Shown here: in pieces, positions 1 through 8,786 of the stretch
Position numbering within the stretch: position 1 is the stretch's first letter
How the letters are laid out: each line of letters begins with the position of its first letter
Assembly (NCBI GenBank): GCA_016794985.1
Contig: JAEUIQ010000075.1
Coordinates: 171,440 to 235,439 of the forward strand
Direction of reading: 5' to 3'
DNA: 64,000 nt
Source: Planctomycetaceae bacterium
Lineage (GTDB): Bacteria > Planctomycetota > Planctomycetia > Pirellulales > Pirellulaceae
The notes under the pieces: model-generated
Databases searched by the model: none
Seen by the model: only the letters and a program-made list of their open reading frames with translations
Told to the model about the DNA's origin: nothing
Program-made: the position numbers and the translations under genes

Positions 1-364
1 ACACTAGCTCATCAACCAAAATCGCCAACGACGGGCTGTCGTAATCGAAGTTGTTCACGTAATCATTTTGGTCCATGCCGGGAATGGGTTGCAAGTCAGC
101 AGCGGCAAAGCGATGCAAACGATCGGCAAAAATCCGTTCGGCATCGATCAAATGGCCGACTACCTGCTTGAGCGTCCAGGTGTACGGCGGATGCAGCTTG
201 GTCGCTTCCGTTTCAGAGGCCCGACGAAACACTGCCCGCAGTTCTTCAATCTGCTGCTTCGCGAGATCCAAAACATTTCCCGGTGGTACATGACGAATGT
301 AATTGTGGTAATACTCGAACGATTCGTCGGGTTCGGGAACTCGCAGATGATTTTCGGTGCTCAT
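1..364 (-). CDS. DinB-family protein (3' end outside window)
   Basis: The reading frame starts at an ATG at 364 and runs off the left edge, so only the first 121 residues are visible. The segment VVGHLIDAERIFADR (about residues 68-82) followed by LQPIPGMDQNDY is typical of the DinB_2 four-helix-bundle family, in which His71 would be one of the metal ligands. Members are small cytosolic metal-binding proteins, several acting as thiol-dependent transferases; the substrate here is unknown. The start lies 7 bp after the stop of the upstream molybdopterin oxidoreductase, so the two are probably co-transcribed leftward. I am sure of the family and not of the function. Confidence 0.8.
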   Translation of the reverse strand, partial: MSTENHLRVPEPDESFEYYHNYIRHVPPGNVLDLAKQQIEELRAVFRRASETEATKLHPPYTWTLKQVVGHLIDAERIFADRLHRFAAADLQPIPGMDQNDYVNNFDYDSPSLAILVDELV

Positions 365-371
365 CCAATCT

Positions 372-2435
372 TTATCCTTCAATAGAAATGACATCGACAA
401 AGGTGTCGTAGAAGCCACTGCCTCCACCCCAGTCTGTCGGCTCTTCGGGTGTCAACGTGTTGGCAGAAACAAAATTCCCCATGGCATCTTGTAGACCGCC
501 AAATGGCATCCACGCAATGCCTGGCTGCACTCGTTCCGAGTAACGTAGCTGGGCCGCAATCTGCCCTTGTTCGTTCGCGACCCATACCAATTCACCGGGT
601 TTCAAGTTTCGCGAAATCGCGTCGATTTGATTCAGTTCCACGTACAGCGTTCCCTCGCGCTTCCGATGTCGTTCGACGTGACCGTAACTGGAATTCAAAT
701 AGTGTAACGTCTTGCCAGAAATCAACTGAAGTTTGCCAGGTGGCGTTTGGCGAATCTCGCCACGAGCCGGCAACGGATCGAGCCCTTGGTCCAACAACGA
801 CTGCGAGTAAAGTTCGGCTTTTCCGGACCGTGTCGGAAAACCGCCTTCAGCGAACGGTAGCCAATCACGCTCCGGATTGAATCGCACGAATCCTTCTTCC
901 CACAATCGTTCGTAAGTGATTGGCGCGATCCAGGGATGATTGCTGTTCAATGCCGTGCGAATCAATTGCTCGTCGCTCTCGAAGAGCCAAGGTTCCGTAC
1001 GGCCGAGAACTCGCGCCAATCTCCGAAACAACTCGGTATTGGAAACCGATTCACCAACGGGGTCGATCGCCGGACGATTCATGGCCAGGTAATGATGTCC
1101 CCAAGCGGGAACGATGTCCAAGTGCTCGATCTGGCTTGTAGCTGGTAACACAAGGTCGGCATACTTCGCGGTCTCAGTCACGGTTAGATCGTGGACAATC
1201 GTGAACAAATCTTCGCGTTGCAAGCCCCGCACGATTTGTTGCTGGTTGGGGACGCTTACGACCGGATTGCAGTTGTAGACACATATACTGCGAATCGGCG
1301 GAGATAATGAAGGATTGCACAAGTCATTTCCCAAGTCACGCATGTTGAGTGAGCGGACATTGGGACGGTTATGTTCCGGAAGCAAGAGTCCTGGAATGTT
1401 CAGTGTGGAAAACTGCAAGCCGTGGGTCGAGCGACTAAGGCCGCCTCCTCGCTGTCGCCAAGCTCCAATCAAGATCGGCAAGCAGGCAAGAGTTCGAAAA
1501 ATCATGGCCCCGTTGTGGTGGTGTTCCGGGCCGATCAATGGACGCAGCAACGAGGGTGCGGTTGTGGCGTATTCTCGCGCAAACCGTTCGATTGTAGGCG
1601 CATCCAGTCCGACGATCTCGGCGACGGCATTCGGTGAGTACTGTTTGACTCGTTCGACTAATTCTTCGTAGCCGATGGCGTATCGTGAGACATAGTCATG
1701 GTCCACCAAGTTATCACGGATAATCACATGCATCACGGCCAATGCCAGCGCGGCATCACTGCCAGGTCGAACCGCCAAGTGCCAATCGGCTTGCTCCGCC
1801 GTACGTGTCCGAATCGGATCGATGACGACAATCTTCGCACCACGTGACCGAGCTTCGGTGATGATCGGCCATAAGTGCATGTTGGTCACGATTGTATTGG
1901 TTCCCCACAAGACGATGTACTTGCTATGGACCAAGTCCTCGGGGTCCACGCCAAAGCCAATGCCTTGAGTCGTCGCAATGCCGGTCCCTGCAACTTCGCC
2001 ACAGATGTTTCGTTCCAGGTTGGTGCAACCCAGCAATCCGAACAGACGTCGATCCAGCGAAGACATTTGGATCAAACCCTGGGTCCCGGCGGAACTGTAT
2101 GGCAAGATCGCTTCCGCTCCAAATTGGTTAATGATCGAGTGCCAACGTTCTGCGACTTCCTGCAAGGCTTCGTCCCAAGAAATCCGAACGAAACGCCCTG
2201 CCCCTTTCGCACCCACTCGCTTCATTGGATACAGCAAGCGTTGGTCGTGATAGACGCGTTCTAGGTAATGATTGACCTTGGCGCAAAGCGTGCCACGAGT
2301 GAATGGATGATCGGGATTGCCCTGTAATTTCTCGGCGCGACCGTCTTTGACACTGACAATCCAGGAACAGGTGTCGGGGCAATCGTGCCCGCAAGCACCA
2401 CGGACGATTGATAGAGACGGAGTTGAGTGGGCCAT
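372..2435 (-). CDS. Molybdopterin-dependent oxidoreductase (formate dehydrogenase/BisC-like)
   Basis: A 687-residue protein with the full architecture of the Mo/W-bis-MGD enzymes. An N-terminal 4Fe-4S motif has Cys15, Cys19, Cys23 and Cys51 (C-x3-C-x3-C-x27-C). A long MopB domain follows, then a C-terminal dinucleotide-binding domain from about residue 570 (LQLISGKTLHYLNSSYGH). The likely Mo-proximal segment is NICGEVAGTG, with Cys145 as a candidate ligand. There is no Tat or Sec signal, so it should be cytoplasmic. No electron-transfer subunit, FdhD or cofactor gene is adjacent; the only likely operon partner is the DinB gene downstream. The substrate cannot be read from sequence; formate, thiosulfate and N-oxide enzymes share this fold. 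Confidence 0.85.
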   Translation of the reverse strand: MAHSTPSLSIVRGACGHDCPDTCSWIVSVKDGRAEKLQGNPDHPFTRGTLCAKVNHYLERVYHDQRLLYPMKRVGAKGAGRFVRISWDEALQEVAERWHSIINQFGAEAILPYSSAGTQGLIQMSSLDRRLFGLLGCTNLERNICGEVAGTGIATTQGIGFGVDPEDLVHSKYIVLWGTNTIVTNMHLWPIITEARSRGAKIVVIDPIRTRTAEQADWHLAVRPGSDAALALAVMHVIIRDNLVDHDYVSRYAIGYEELVERVKQYSPNAVAEIVGLDAPTIERFAREYATTAPSLLRPLIGPEHHHNGAMIFRTLACLPILIGAWRQRGGGLSRSTHGLQFSTLNIPGLLLPEHNRPNVRSLNMRDLGNDLCNPSLSPPIRSICVYNCNPVVSVPNQQQIVRGLQREDLFTIVHDLTVTETAKYADLVLPATSQIEHLDIVPAWGHHYLAMNRPAIDPVGESVSNTELFRRLARVLGRTEPWLFESDEQLIRTALNSNHPWIAPITYERLWEEGFVRFNPERDWLPFAEGGFPTRSGKAELYSQSLLDQGLDPLPARGEIRQTPPGKLQLISGKTLHYLNSSYGHVERHRKREGTLYVELNQIDAISRNLKPGELVWVANEQGQIAAQLRYSERVQPGIAWMPFGGLQDAMGNFVSANTLTPEEPTDWGGGSGFYDTFVDVISIEG

Positions 2436-2560
2436 CGATCGACTCTGTCAAGTAGTTGGTGTTCGTGTTCCAAGGAATGGAATGTAGCGTTCGTCCAAGG
2501 AAGCCGGTAGCCCCTGCGGGCAACGCTGTGACGCACTTTTTTATGCTCACGTTCAGCACT

Positions 2561-2880
2561 TGTGTCGGCCCTTCAGGCCTTTTTTGGACGAGGCTCCACT
2601 CTAACCGGTGGCTTGCGCCGACCGGCTAAGGTTGTTTCGGCCCATTCGGGCCTGTTTTCTTCAGACAGAATGCTTCACAGCGTTGCCCCTGCGGGCTACG
2701 CCGTGAAGGATTTCGTTCCTTCGATTTGTGTCGGCATTTCAGGCCTTTTCTGATTGAGGTGCTATCCTAACCGGTGGCTCGCGCACACCGGCAGAGGATG
2801 TTTCGGCCCATTCGGGCCTGTTTTCTCCAGAAAGAATGCTTCACAGCGTAGCCCCTTCGGGGAGTTCTACGGTAACGAAA
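2561..2880. repeat. Dispersed intergenic repeat, two tandem copies
   Basis: Two direct copies start with tgtgtcgg at 2561 and 2727, 166 bp apart. Each contains a GGCC-loop-GGCC hairpin, the block aaccggtggctygcgc followed by an imperfect inverted match (accggcta), then tttcggcccattcgggcctg and a cacagcgt-gcccc element. An inverted fragment of the last element precedes copy 1 at about 2509-2535. Diverged copies lie at 18367-18474 and 58198-58283, so this is a dispersed family. The rest of the 2436-2952 gap shows no gene. It sits between two leftward genes, where it could act as a transcript processing or termination element; that is inference. Confidence 0.8.
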
Positions 2881-2952
2881 CGAAATGTCAACCGTCAATT
2901 TGCGAATCGCCTGTCATTGGCTCCCACCACCGGGCGTTGGCAACGTTGATGG

Positions 2953-3552
2953 TTACTTCACTCGTGACCATTGCATGATCCAGTTTTCTTCCCAAGTCGC
3001 TCCTGCGTCTTTCGAGACAGCTTGATACCACCGACATGAATTGGGGGTGATTTGATCCCAGACACCTTTGACCAGCATCTTCTGGTCACCTTCCGACCAG
3101 TCGGATGTGAATGTGCCAACTCCATCGACGAACACGCCGGTCTGCCCAGGTGTTGTCAATACGCCGCTTTTGCCGTTGACCCAATGATCGGACCAGATTT
3201 TCTGCTGAACATCCAACAGTCGAACCCCGATGCCGGAGAAGTCACGTGCCGGAATGCGCAATTCTTCGATGCTGCCGATCCCACCGAGAACCGTCCAGCA
3301 GGTGGCTTCGCTGGCGAATTCGTCCCACTCGTTGGCTTCCGGCTTTTTGCGCCGATTGTGGATCTTCCACTCGCCGGCCAAGAAGTCGAAGTCGCCAGGT
3401 TTCCCGACATGCTTGGACTCCTGAACTAGATCTTGAGCCGTGACTCGGTCCATTCCAATTCCTCCTAAAAGTAACCCCGCAGCAATCCCAAGAACCACGC
3501 GACGCTCCAATAGACTCTCGTCCGGTGATTTAGGGCCACATTGAATCGCCAT
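2953..3552 (-). CDS. Secreted DUF1579-like protein
   Basis: I chose the internal ATG at 3552 because it places a twin-arginine-like ERR and a hydrophobic stretch (VVLGIAAGLLLGGIG) within the first 35 residues, giving an export signal ending near VTAQ. The mature part begins GDFDFLAGEWKI, a signature of DUF1579-type proteins (small beta-barrel, function unknown), and continues with typical W-rich strands (SDHWVNGKSG, FTSDWSEGDQ). A longer frame to 3606 adds 18 residues without a signal. The gene is divergent from the MocR-type regulator at 3792 with a 239-bp spacer, so that regulator may control it. The family call rests on the N-terminal motif. Confidence 0.7.
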   Translation of the reverse strand: MAIQCGPKSPDESLLERRVVLGIAAGLLLGGIGMDRVTAQDLVQESKHVGKPGDFDFLAGEWKIHNRRKKPEANEWDEFASEATCWTVLGGIGSIEELRIPARDFSGIGVRLLDVQQKIWSDHWVNGKSGVLTTPGQTGVFVDGVGTFTSDWSEGDQKMLVKGVWDQITPNSCRWYQAVSKDAGATWEENWIMQWSRVK

Positions 3553-3791
3553 CACACAAAACTCCCAATCCAAATCGCACCGTCGTTGCCAGCCTGCGTC
3601 CACCACAAGGATAGATTCGTTCTGGAACCTGTAAAGTTCCAGTTCTGTTAATTATGATAGAACCAGATGGAATCCGCTTGGAGCAAACAGACGCCGAAAG
3701 TGATCTAACGATCTGACTCGTACAGCTTCGACAAACGACTAAACTTGTCTCTGCGTAGAATACGCAGTCATTTCCAGGAGCCATCCATCGA

Positions 3792-5228
3792 ATGAAACGA
3801 ACACTGTGGGCCACGCTCGCCTTGGATCGCCGCCAGCCGGCGACGCTGCAGGACCAACTGAGTTCCTCGCTACGTGAGGCGATCCAAACCGGTTCGATCT
3901 CGTCCGGGACGATGTTGCCTTCGACCCGCGAGTTAGCAAGCGAATTGGCGATCTCGCGTAATACAGTCATCGCCGCCTACGATCGCTTAATGGGCGAAGG
4001 GTATCTGGAATCAAAACCTCGGTCTGGAATCATGGTTCGCGAGGGATTGGGTTCTTTCGGTATTGCGGTGGCCCCAACTTCGAAGACGGATTCAAGGCTA
4101 TCCCTCAAAAGGCGATTGAAGTTCGAGGTCCCCCTGCCAAAGCCGTTTCATCCGTGTCAGCCCGATGTGAACCTGTTTCCGATGTCCATGTGGAATCGGA
4201 TGCGGAACCGAGTATTGCGACGATACGGAGCAGGGTTGTTGCATTACCAGTCCTCGTTTGCGTTGGGATGGCCGGAGTTACGCCATGCATTGGCTGAGTA
4301 TTTGCGCAGCAATCGCGGCGTCCAATGCGGTTGGCAAAACATCGCCATCACCTCCGGCTCGCAACAGGCTCTGTTTCTTTTGGGGCAATTGTTGCTGAAA
4401 CGATCGAGTGTCGTGGCTTGCGAAAACCCTGGGTACGTCGGGGCTCGGGCGGCCTTCCTTCATGCAGGAGCCAAGCTTCGTCTGTTGCCCGTTGATGAGT
4501 TGGGTGTCGTGCCGCCGCAGAAAACAGGTCAAGTCGATTTGGTCTATGCAACTCCGTCGCGACAATTTCCGACTGGTGCCACGCTGCCGGTAGCGCGACG
4601 AACCGCCTTATTGGAGTACATACAACGAGCGGGGGCTTGGATGGTTGAAGACGACTATGATTCTGAGTTTCGCTACACGCGACCGCCGCTACCTAGTTTG
4701 CACAGTTTGGATCGTTCCGGACGAGTCATCTACTTGGGCACTATGAGCAAAGTGTTGTTGCCGACGTTGCGGATTGGGTATCTTGTTCTGCCGGATTCGC
4801 TGGTCGCTGGTTTTGAATCGCTGCGTTTGGTAACGGAAGATCATGGGCCGATGATCGACCAAGCGACTTTGGCCGAGTTCCTACTTCAGGGAGGGTTTTA
4901 CTCGCATATTCGTCGCTGTCGCAAGAATTACGCGAAAAGGTTGGAGGTTTTCTTACGAGTCGCCGAGCAGTTGCGTTTGCCGCTCGAGTTTCGCTTCACG
5001 GACGGAGGGATGAACCAGACCGGATTGTTCCATGATTCGTCAACGGATGACGTCGCCGTATCGAAGGCACTTTCGCAGGCAGGCTTGGATGTTCGGGCCT
5101 TGTCTCATTATTCAAGCAACACGAAGCAATATCGGCCAGGGCTCGTGTTCGGATTTACAGCCTTTTCGCCGGCGACGATTCGAAATTCGCTGAAAGTTGT
5201 AGCGCAGGTGCTCGAAAAATTTGCGTGA
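3792..5228 (+). CDS. MocR/PdxR-type GntR regulator with aminotransferase domain
   Basis: A 478-residue fusion. Residues about 15-85 form a GntR winged helix (SGTMLPSTRELASELAISRN), and residues about 120-470 form a fold-type I aminotransferase. PLP-site features are intact: VEDDYDSEF near 286-293 and the Schiff-base Lys320 in GTMSKVLLP. MocR proteins bind PLP and regulate vitamin B6, GABA, taurine or amino-acid genes. No pdxST or gabTD neighbour is visible; the divergent partner is the secreted DUF1579-like gene. The start ATG at 3792 is preceded by caggag at 3776-3781, a good ribosome site. The family is certain; the regulon is unknown. Confidence 0.9.
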   Translation: MKRTLWATLALDRRQPATLQDQLSSSLREAIQTGSISSGTMLPSTRELASELAISRNTVIAAYDRLMGEGYLESKPRSGIMVREGLGSFGIAVAPTSKTDSRLSLKRRLKFEVPLPKPFHPCQPDVNLFPMSMWNRMRNRVLRRYGAGLLHYQSSFALGWPELRHALAEYLRSNRGVQCGWQNIAITSGSQQALFLLGQLLLKRSSVVACENPGYVGARAAFLHAGAKLRLLPVDELGVVPPQKTGQVDLVYATPSRQFPTGATLPVARRTALLEYIQRAGAWMVEDDYDSEFRYTRPPLPSLHSLDRSGRVIYLGTMSKVLLPTLRIGYLVLPDSLVAGFESLRLVTEDHGPMIDQATLAEFLLQGGFYSHIRRCRKNYAKRLEVFLRVAEQLRLPLEFRFTDGGMNQTGLFHDSSTDDVAVSKALSQAGLDVRALSHYSSNTKQYRPGLVFGFTAFSPATIRNSLKVVAQVLEKFA

Positions 5229-5376
5229 ACATCGTGGATAGCGACTCAACAGCCGCGGCAAGTCGGTGGAACTCGAAGTATCTTCGGAACTTTGGTATCA
5301 TCAAAGCCATCAGATTGGCGTGGACCGAGGTGCAATCCACGAGACGATCGACAAGCAATAGACTGGAGTGACGCTC

Positions 5377-6654
5377 ATGTTGTATTGTTCAATTCGTATT
5401 CTTCCAGGTCTGTCTGTGTCTTTTGCCACGTTCCTACTCGTGCTTGGAGTTGCCACGATTGGCCAGAGGAACGATTGCCTGGCCCAACAGCCTTCCACGA
5501 GGACAACGGCAACGACGACGGCAAACCCGCTTGATGTCGCGCAACTTCTCAAGAAAGTTCAGCAGAATGTTGACCTGAGAGGTTCAGGTGGTGAACCGGG
5601 ATCCGCTTACCATGCCCTGCATATTGTGTACTATCGGCTGCAGCCCGGTAGCAGTCACGAATTCGTGTTCCAGAGAGATGAGGCATGGTTGCCTGTGATT
5701 TTGAAGTCCATAGGGTATCGCTCCAACATCGATCAAGCGCCGGGCGACATCCCATACGAGTTTTTTCCGTATGATGTCGCCTGGCTTCTGGGCGAGTTTT
5801 GCCAAGGTGACTCCCTGGAAACGATTCGTGAGGTTGCGGAAGCCGAGGATCAGCATCCTTTGGCTCGTTTGGCATGTTACGTGGCCCTGGTGAGAAAACA
5901 ATATTCGTTCGACGTTGAGAAGTTCGCCGAGTTTGTACGAACCGAGGAAGACCGGGAGCGGAGAATCATCGGCATCCTTATGCTGCGTTGGTATGGAGGG
6001 GACAAAAAAGATCTGCTTCTGAACTTGATGTCGGACGATGACGTTGAAGTTGCCACTGCTGCCGCATGCGCGCTGACGGATCTAAAGCCAACCGCCGCGA
6101 TAACGAAATACTCCGAGTTGTTGCAGGTCCGACAGTTCGAATCGCTAGTCTTGATTCTGCGGCAGCTTTCGGAATACCCGCAACAGTCCGCCAGGGACTT
6201 GCTGGAGCGGTTGCTTCGCGAGGCTCTTGACGGGTCTCGGCATGCAGTGCACCTTGGCAGAATTGTTGACGCATGCGCGGACGGGTGGGGCATTGAGCAA
6301 CGCCGATATCGCACGTCGGACATGGACAGTGACAAACTGCAAGGCCAGCGAGTCTTGGAACTCGTTGAGCAATTGAAGGTTCGGCAGTCGGAAAACCGGC
6401 GCAAGATCGACGCTCAACTTGCCAACTGCCGAACCCAGCTCGAGGTTGCTGAAAAAATCGAGGCCATTCGTCGCGACGAATACAAACGAGTTCTGCTTTT
6501 GCAAAGCGATTTGCTCGTTGACGCCACGGTTGGCGAACGCGCCAAAATCTTGCTCGATGCCTCCAGCGACGAGGTGGCGGATTTGCGGCAACAACTTTTG
6601 GAAGTAGAGTCGTTAGCAAAAGACTTCGATCAACAACGTCCACGTTTCGATTGA
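5377..6654 (+). CDS. Secreted hypothetical protein, HEAT-like helical repeats
   Basis: I do not recognise a named family. The ATG at 5377 is preferred over an in-frame GTG at 5368 because ggag lies 8 nt before it. An N-terminal hydrophobic segment (about residues 8-30, LPGLSVSFATFLLVLGVATI) followed by LAQQ looks like a signal peptide. The middle region has helical pairs such as RRIIGILMLRWYGGDKKD and VEVATAAACALTDLKP, resembling HEAT or PBS-lyase-type repeats. The last 110 residues are highly charged and predicted coiled coil (KIDAQLANCRTQLEVAEKI). A periplasmic scaffold role is plausible but unproven. Confidence 0.65.
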   Translation: MLYCSIRILPGLSVSFATFLLVLGVATIGQRNDCLAQQPSTRTTATTTANPLDVAQLLKKVQQNVDLRGSGGEPGSAYHALHIVYYRLQPGSSHEFVFQRDEAWLPVILKSIGYRSNIDQAPGDIPYEFFPYDVAWLLGEFCQGDSLETIREVAEAEDQHPLARLACYVALVRKQYSFDVEKFAEFVRTEEDRERRIIGILMLRWYGGDKKDLLLNLMSDDDVEVATAAACALTDLKPTAAITKYSELLQVRQFESLVLILRQLSEYPQQSARDLLERLLREALDGSRHAVHLGRIVDACADGWGIEQRRYRTSDMDSDKLQGQRVLELVEQLKVRQSENRRKIDAQLANCRTQLEVAEKIEAIRRDEYKRVLLLQSDLLVDATVGERAKILLDASSDEVADLRQQLLEVESLAKDFDQQRPRFD

Positions 6655-6721
6655 TGCTGGGGGCGAATCTCACGGACTTCCAATTCGCATGACATGGGAA
6701 CGATTTCAGGAATAAGCAAGT

Positions 6722-7630
6722 TTGAAGAATTACGATCGAAACACCCACGAGATCGTGTTGGTCAATGCGAATTCGGGCACAAGAGCGACTCGTCGCCGAG
6801 TCGATGCGTTGTTTCGTCGAGTGTGCGAAAGTGGGCTCGTGATTTACACCCGGAGCAGTCAAGAAACGGAGAAGGTCGCTGCCCGTGCCAGCGGAGATGG
6901 GATCTCACGTTTGGTCGTGGTGGGTGGAGACGGAACCTTGCATCATGCTGTCAACGGACTACTTTCGGTACCTGACACTCGAACCAAGTTGGCCATTCTG
7001 CCTCGGGGGACTGCCAACGACTATGTCGCAACATTGCGTCAAGTCACTGGAGCAATTCAGAGTCGCTCGACAACTGTGGATGTGGGGTTGATTGAAAGTG
7101 GCACGTTCCAACGCTATTTTTTGAATGTGGCGGGCCTTGGCTTGACGGCCCATACGGCGCAAGCAGCGAAGCCCGCTCCGTGGCTACCGGCGCGTGTGCG
7201 TTACACGGTGGGGCTGATGCGGACGTTGGTTTATGGCTGGAAGCATTTTCAGGCGATGTTGCAATTGGATATGGAGCCAGTATCCACTAAGAACATTCTC
7301 ACGCTCTCAATAGCGATTGGCCAACGCGAAGGCAGCTACACCTTGGCCCCAACCGCCCGAATCGACGATGGACGATTCAATGTGCTGTTGGCAACGGACC
7401 TTCGGCGGCGCGACGTCTTACGATACTTGCCCGGTTTGATGGTTGACAAATTGCCGCAGGACGACCGACGAGTGGAATATTTGGCTGCGAGTCGTGTTAC
7501 CCTCACACCTCAAACACCCGTGCACCTTCACTTGGACGGCGAAGTTTATGGCAACGGATTGTTGGAAGGCGGGGAGAAAATTACGGTCCGACACGCGGCG
7601 CGACTAGAAGTTGAACTGATCGAACGTTAG
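6722..7630 (+). CDS. Diacylglycerol/lipid kinase family protein (YegS-like)
   Basis: A 302-residue DAGK-catalytic-domain protein. VVVGGDGTLHH (GGDGT at about residues 68-72) is the nucleotide-binding signature, and ILPRGTANDY (92-101) is the second conserved loop. The C-terminal beta-sandwich includes LHLDGEVYG, a motif of lipid kinases such as YegS. The enzyme is expected to phosphorylate a membrane lipid with ATP at the cytoplasmic face; the substrate is unknown. The start is a TTG at 6722 with cagga 10-14 nt upstream; no ATG fits the domain boundary. It is followed within 60 bp by the small membrane protein at 7691, possibly one transcript. Confidence 0.85.
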   Translation: MKNYDRNTHEIVLVNANSGTRATRRRVDALFRRVCESGLVIYTRSSQETEKVAARASGDGISRLVVVGGDGTLHHAVNGLLSVPDTRTKLAILPRGTANDYVATLRQVTGAIQSRSTTVDVGLIESGTFQRYFLNVAGLGLTAHTAQAAKPAPWLPARVRYTVGLMRTLVYGWKHFQAMLQLDMEPVSTKNILTLSIAIGQREGSYTLAPTARIDDGRFNVLLATDLRRRDVLRYLPGLMVDKLPQDDRRVEYLAASRVTLTPQTPVHLHLDGEVYGNGLLEGGEKITVRHAARLEVELIER

Positions 7631-7690
7631 AAAACGATTTTGTTGTCGAGGGCACGAGGAACGCGAAGGCGCATTGAGATAGGAAGATGC

Positions 7691-8092
7691 ATGAAGATAC
7701 TACCAACTTTGGCGACGTGGGTCACGATTTTGGTTTGGACGGCAATGGCGGTATGGCTGGGGTTTTGGCCAGATGAACTGCTGTCGGCGTTCGGCGTTCA
7801 CGAGTATCCTCCCCCGATTCGGACGGAGATTCGAGCTTTTTATGGAGGCGTGCAGTTGGCCATTGCAACGCTAATGTTGATCTATTGGATTCGACGTGAC
7901 TTGTTTACCTCGCTTCTGATTGGTGGCTTGCCTTTGGGGCTTTCCGCGTTAGGACGCATTGTTGGAATGGCCTGGGACGGTTTTTCCCTACTGCATTTGA
8001 TTTTGGCCATCCTGGAGTTTTCCGGAATACTCTTTTGCTTTTTGGGAATTCGAATTCTCCTTAAGACAAATTGCCCGGCTAAATTAGGTTAG
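7691..8092 (+). CDS. Small four-helix membrane protein, DUF4345-like
   Basis: A 133-residue integral membrane protein. The ATG at 7691 follows aggaag at 7681-7686, so upstream in-frame codons are discounted. Hydrophobic segments lie at about residues 4-26, 45-65, 70-90 and 100-122. The motif PIRTEIRAFYGGVQLAIA is characteristic of DUF4345-type proteins, which have no established function. It sits 60 bp after the lipid kinase gene, suggesting a shared transcript. Confidence 0.75.
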   Translation: MKILPTLATWVTILVWTAMAVWLGFWPDELLSAFGVHEYPPPIRTEIRAFYGGVQLAIATLMLIYWIRRDLFTSLLIGGLPLGLSALGRIVGMAWDGFSLLHLILAILEFSGILFCFLGIRILLKTNCPAKLG

Positions 8093-8144
8093 AATATGAT
8101 TTGACGCAGTTGACGGGCGAGCGAGGCCGGAGAACACAATCCAC

Positions 8145-8771
8145 ATGCACGAAATCGATTCCGAATTGCATCGAGAAGTGCTTCAGCGACTTCGTTTGGC
8201 GCGGTCAGGGGACGAGAAGTCGAGAAACGAGATCTGCCTGCAAGTTCAAGGCTATCTACTGGCATTGGCCCAAAGCGAGAACCTGGGCTATTTACAGGGA
8301 AAGGTGAACCCTTCTGACATTGTGCAACAGACAATGACACGGATGGTGTCGGGATTGAGTGATTTTCGCGGTGAATCATTGCCCGAATTCTATGGGTGGC
8401 TGCGAACCATCATGACCAACGAACTGCGGAACCTGGATCGAGATTGGCGTCGGGAGTGCCGCGATCTTCGTCGAGAAGTACCCCTGGGTGAATCTCGCAG
8501 CGGTCAAGCATTGGGACTGATGGATCAAAACCAGACTCCAAGTGAGTTCGTATTGGCCCAAGAGAAGATCTTGCGATTCTACCAGGCTCTGGGGCAGTTG
8601 CCGTCAGAGTATCAGCAAGTCATCCGCCTGCGGAGTCTGGAGGAACTGCCCTTTAAAGAGGTCGGAGATCAGATGGGGAAAACCGAAGGAGCAGCAACCA
8701 AACTCTGGTTTCGTGCCATCGTGCGTTTTCAAGAGGAGTTGGACAAGCTCAGCGATTCGCAGGGGCTTTAG
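8145..8771 (+). CDS. ECF-type RNA polymerase sigma factor
   Basis: A 208-residue sigma-70-family protein. Region 2 spans about residues 28-100 (VNPSDIVQQTMTRMVSG, GWLRTIMTNELRNLDRD), and region 4 spans about residues 140-200 (LPSEYQQVIRLRSLEELPFKEVG, then a helix-turn-helix). There is no region 1.1 or 3, as usual for ECF factors. No anti-sigma gene is adjacent. The gene runs convergently into a large Ser/Thr kinase gene, with only 15 bp between the stops. ECF-kinase neighbourhoods are common in planctomycetes, and some such sigma factors are controlled by phosphorylation; applying that here is inference. Confidence 0.9.
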   Translation: MHEIDSELHREVLQRLRLARSGDEKSRNEICLQVQGYLLALAQSENLGYLQGKVNPSDIVQQTMTRMVSGLSDFRGESLPEFYGWLRTIMTNELRNLDRDWRRECRDLRREVPLGESRSGQALGLMDQNQTPSEFVLAQEKILRFYQALGQLPSEYQQVIRLRSLEELPFKEVGDQMGKTEGAATKLWFRAIVRFQEELDKLSDSQGL

Positions 8772-8786
8772 CTCGCAAGACTCGCT

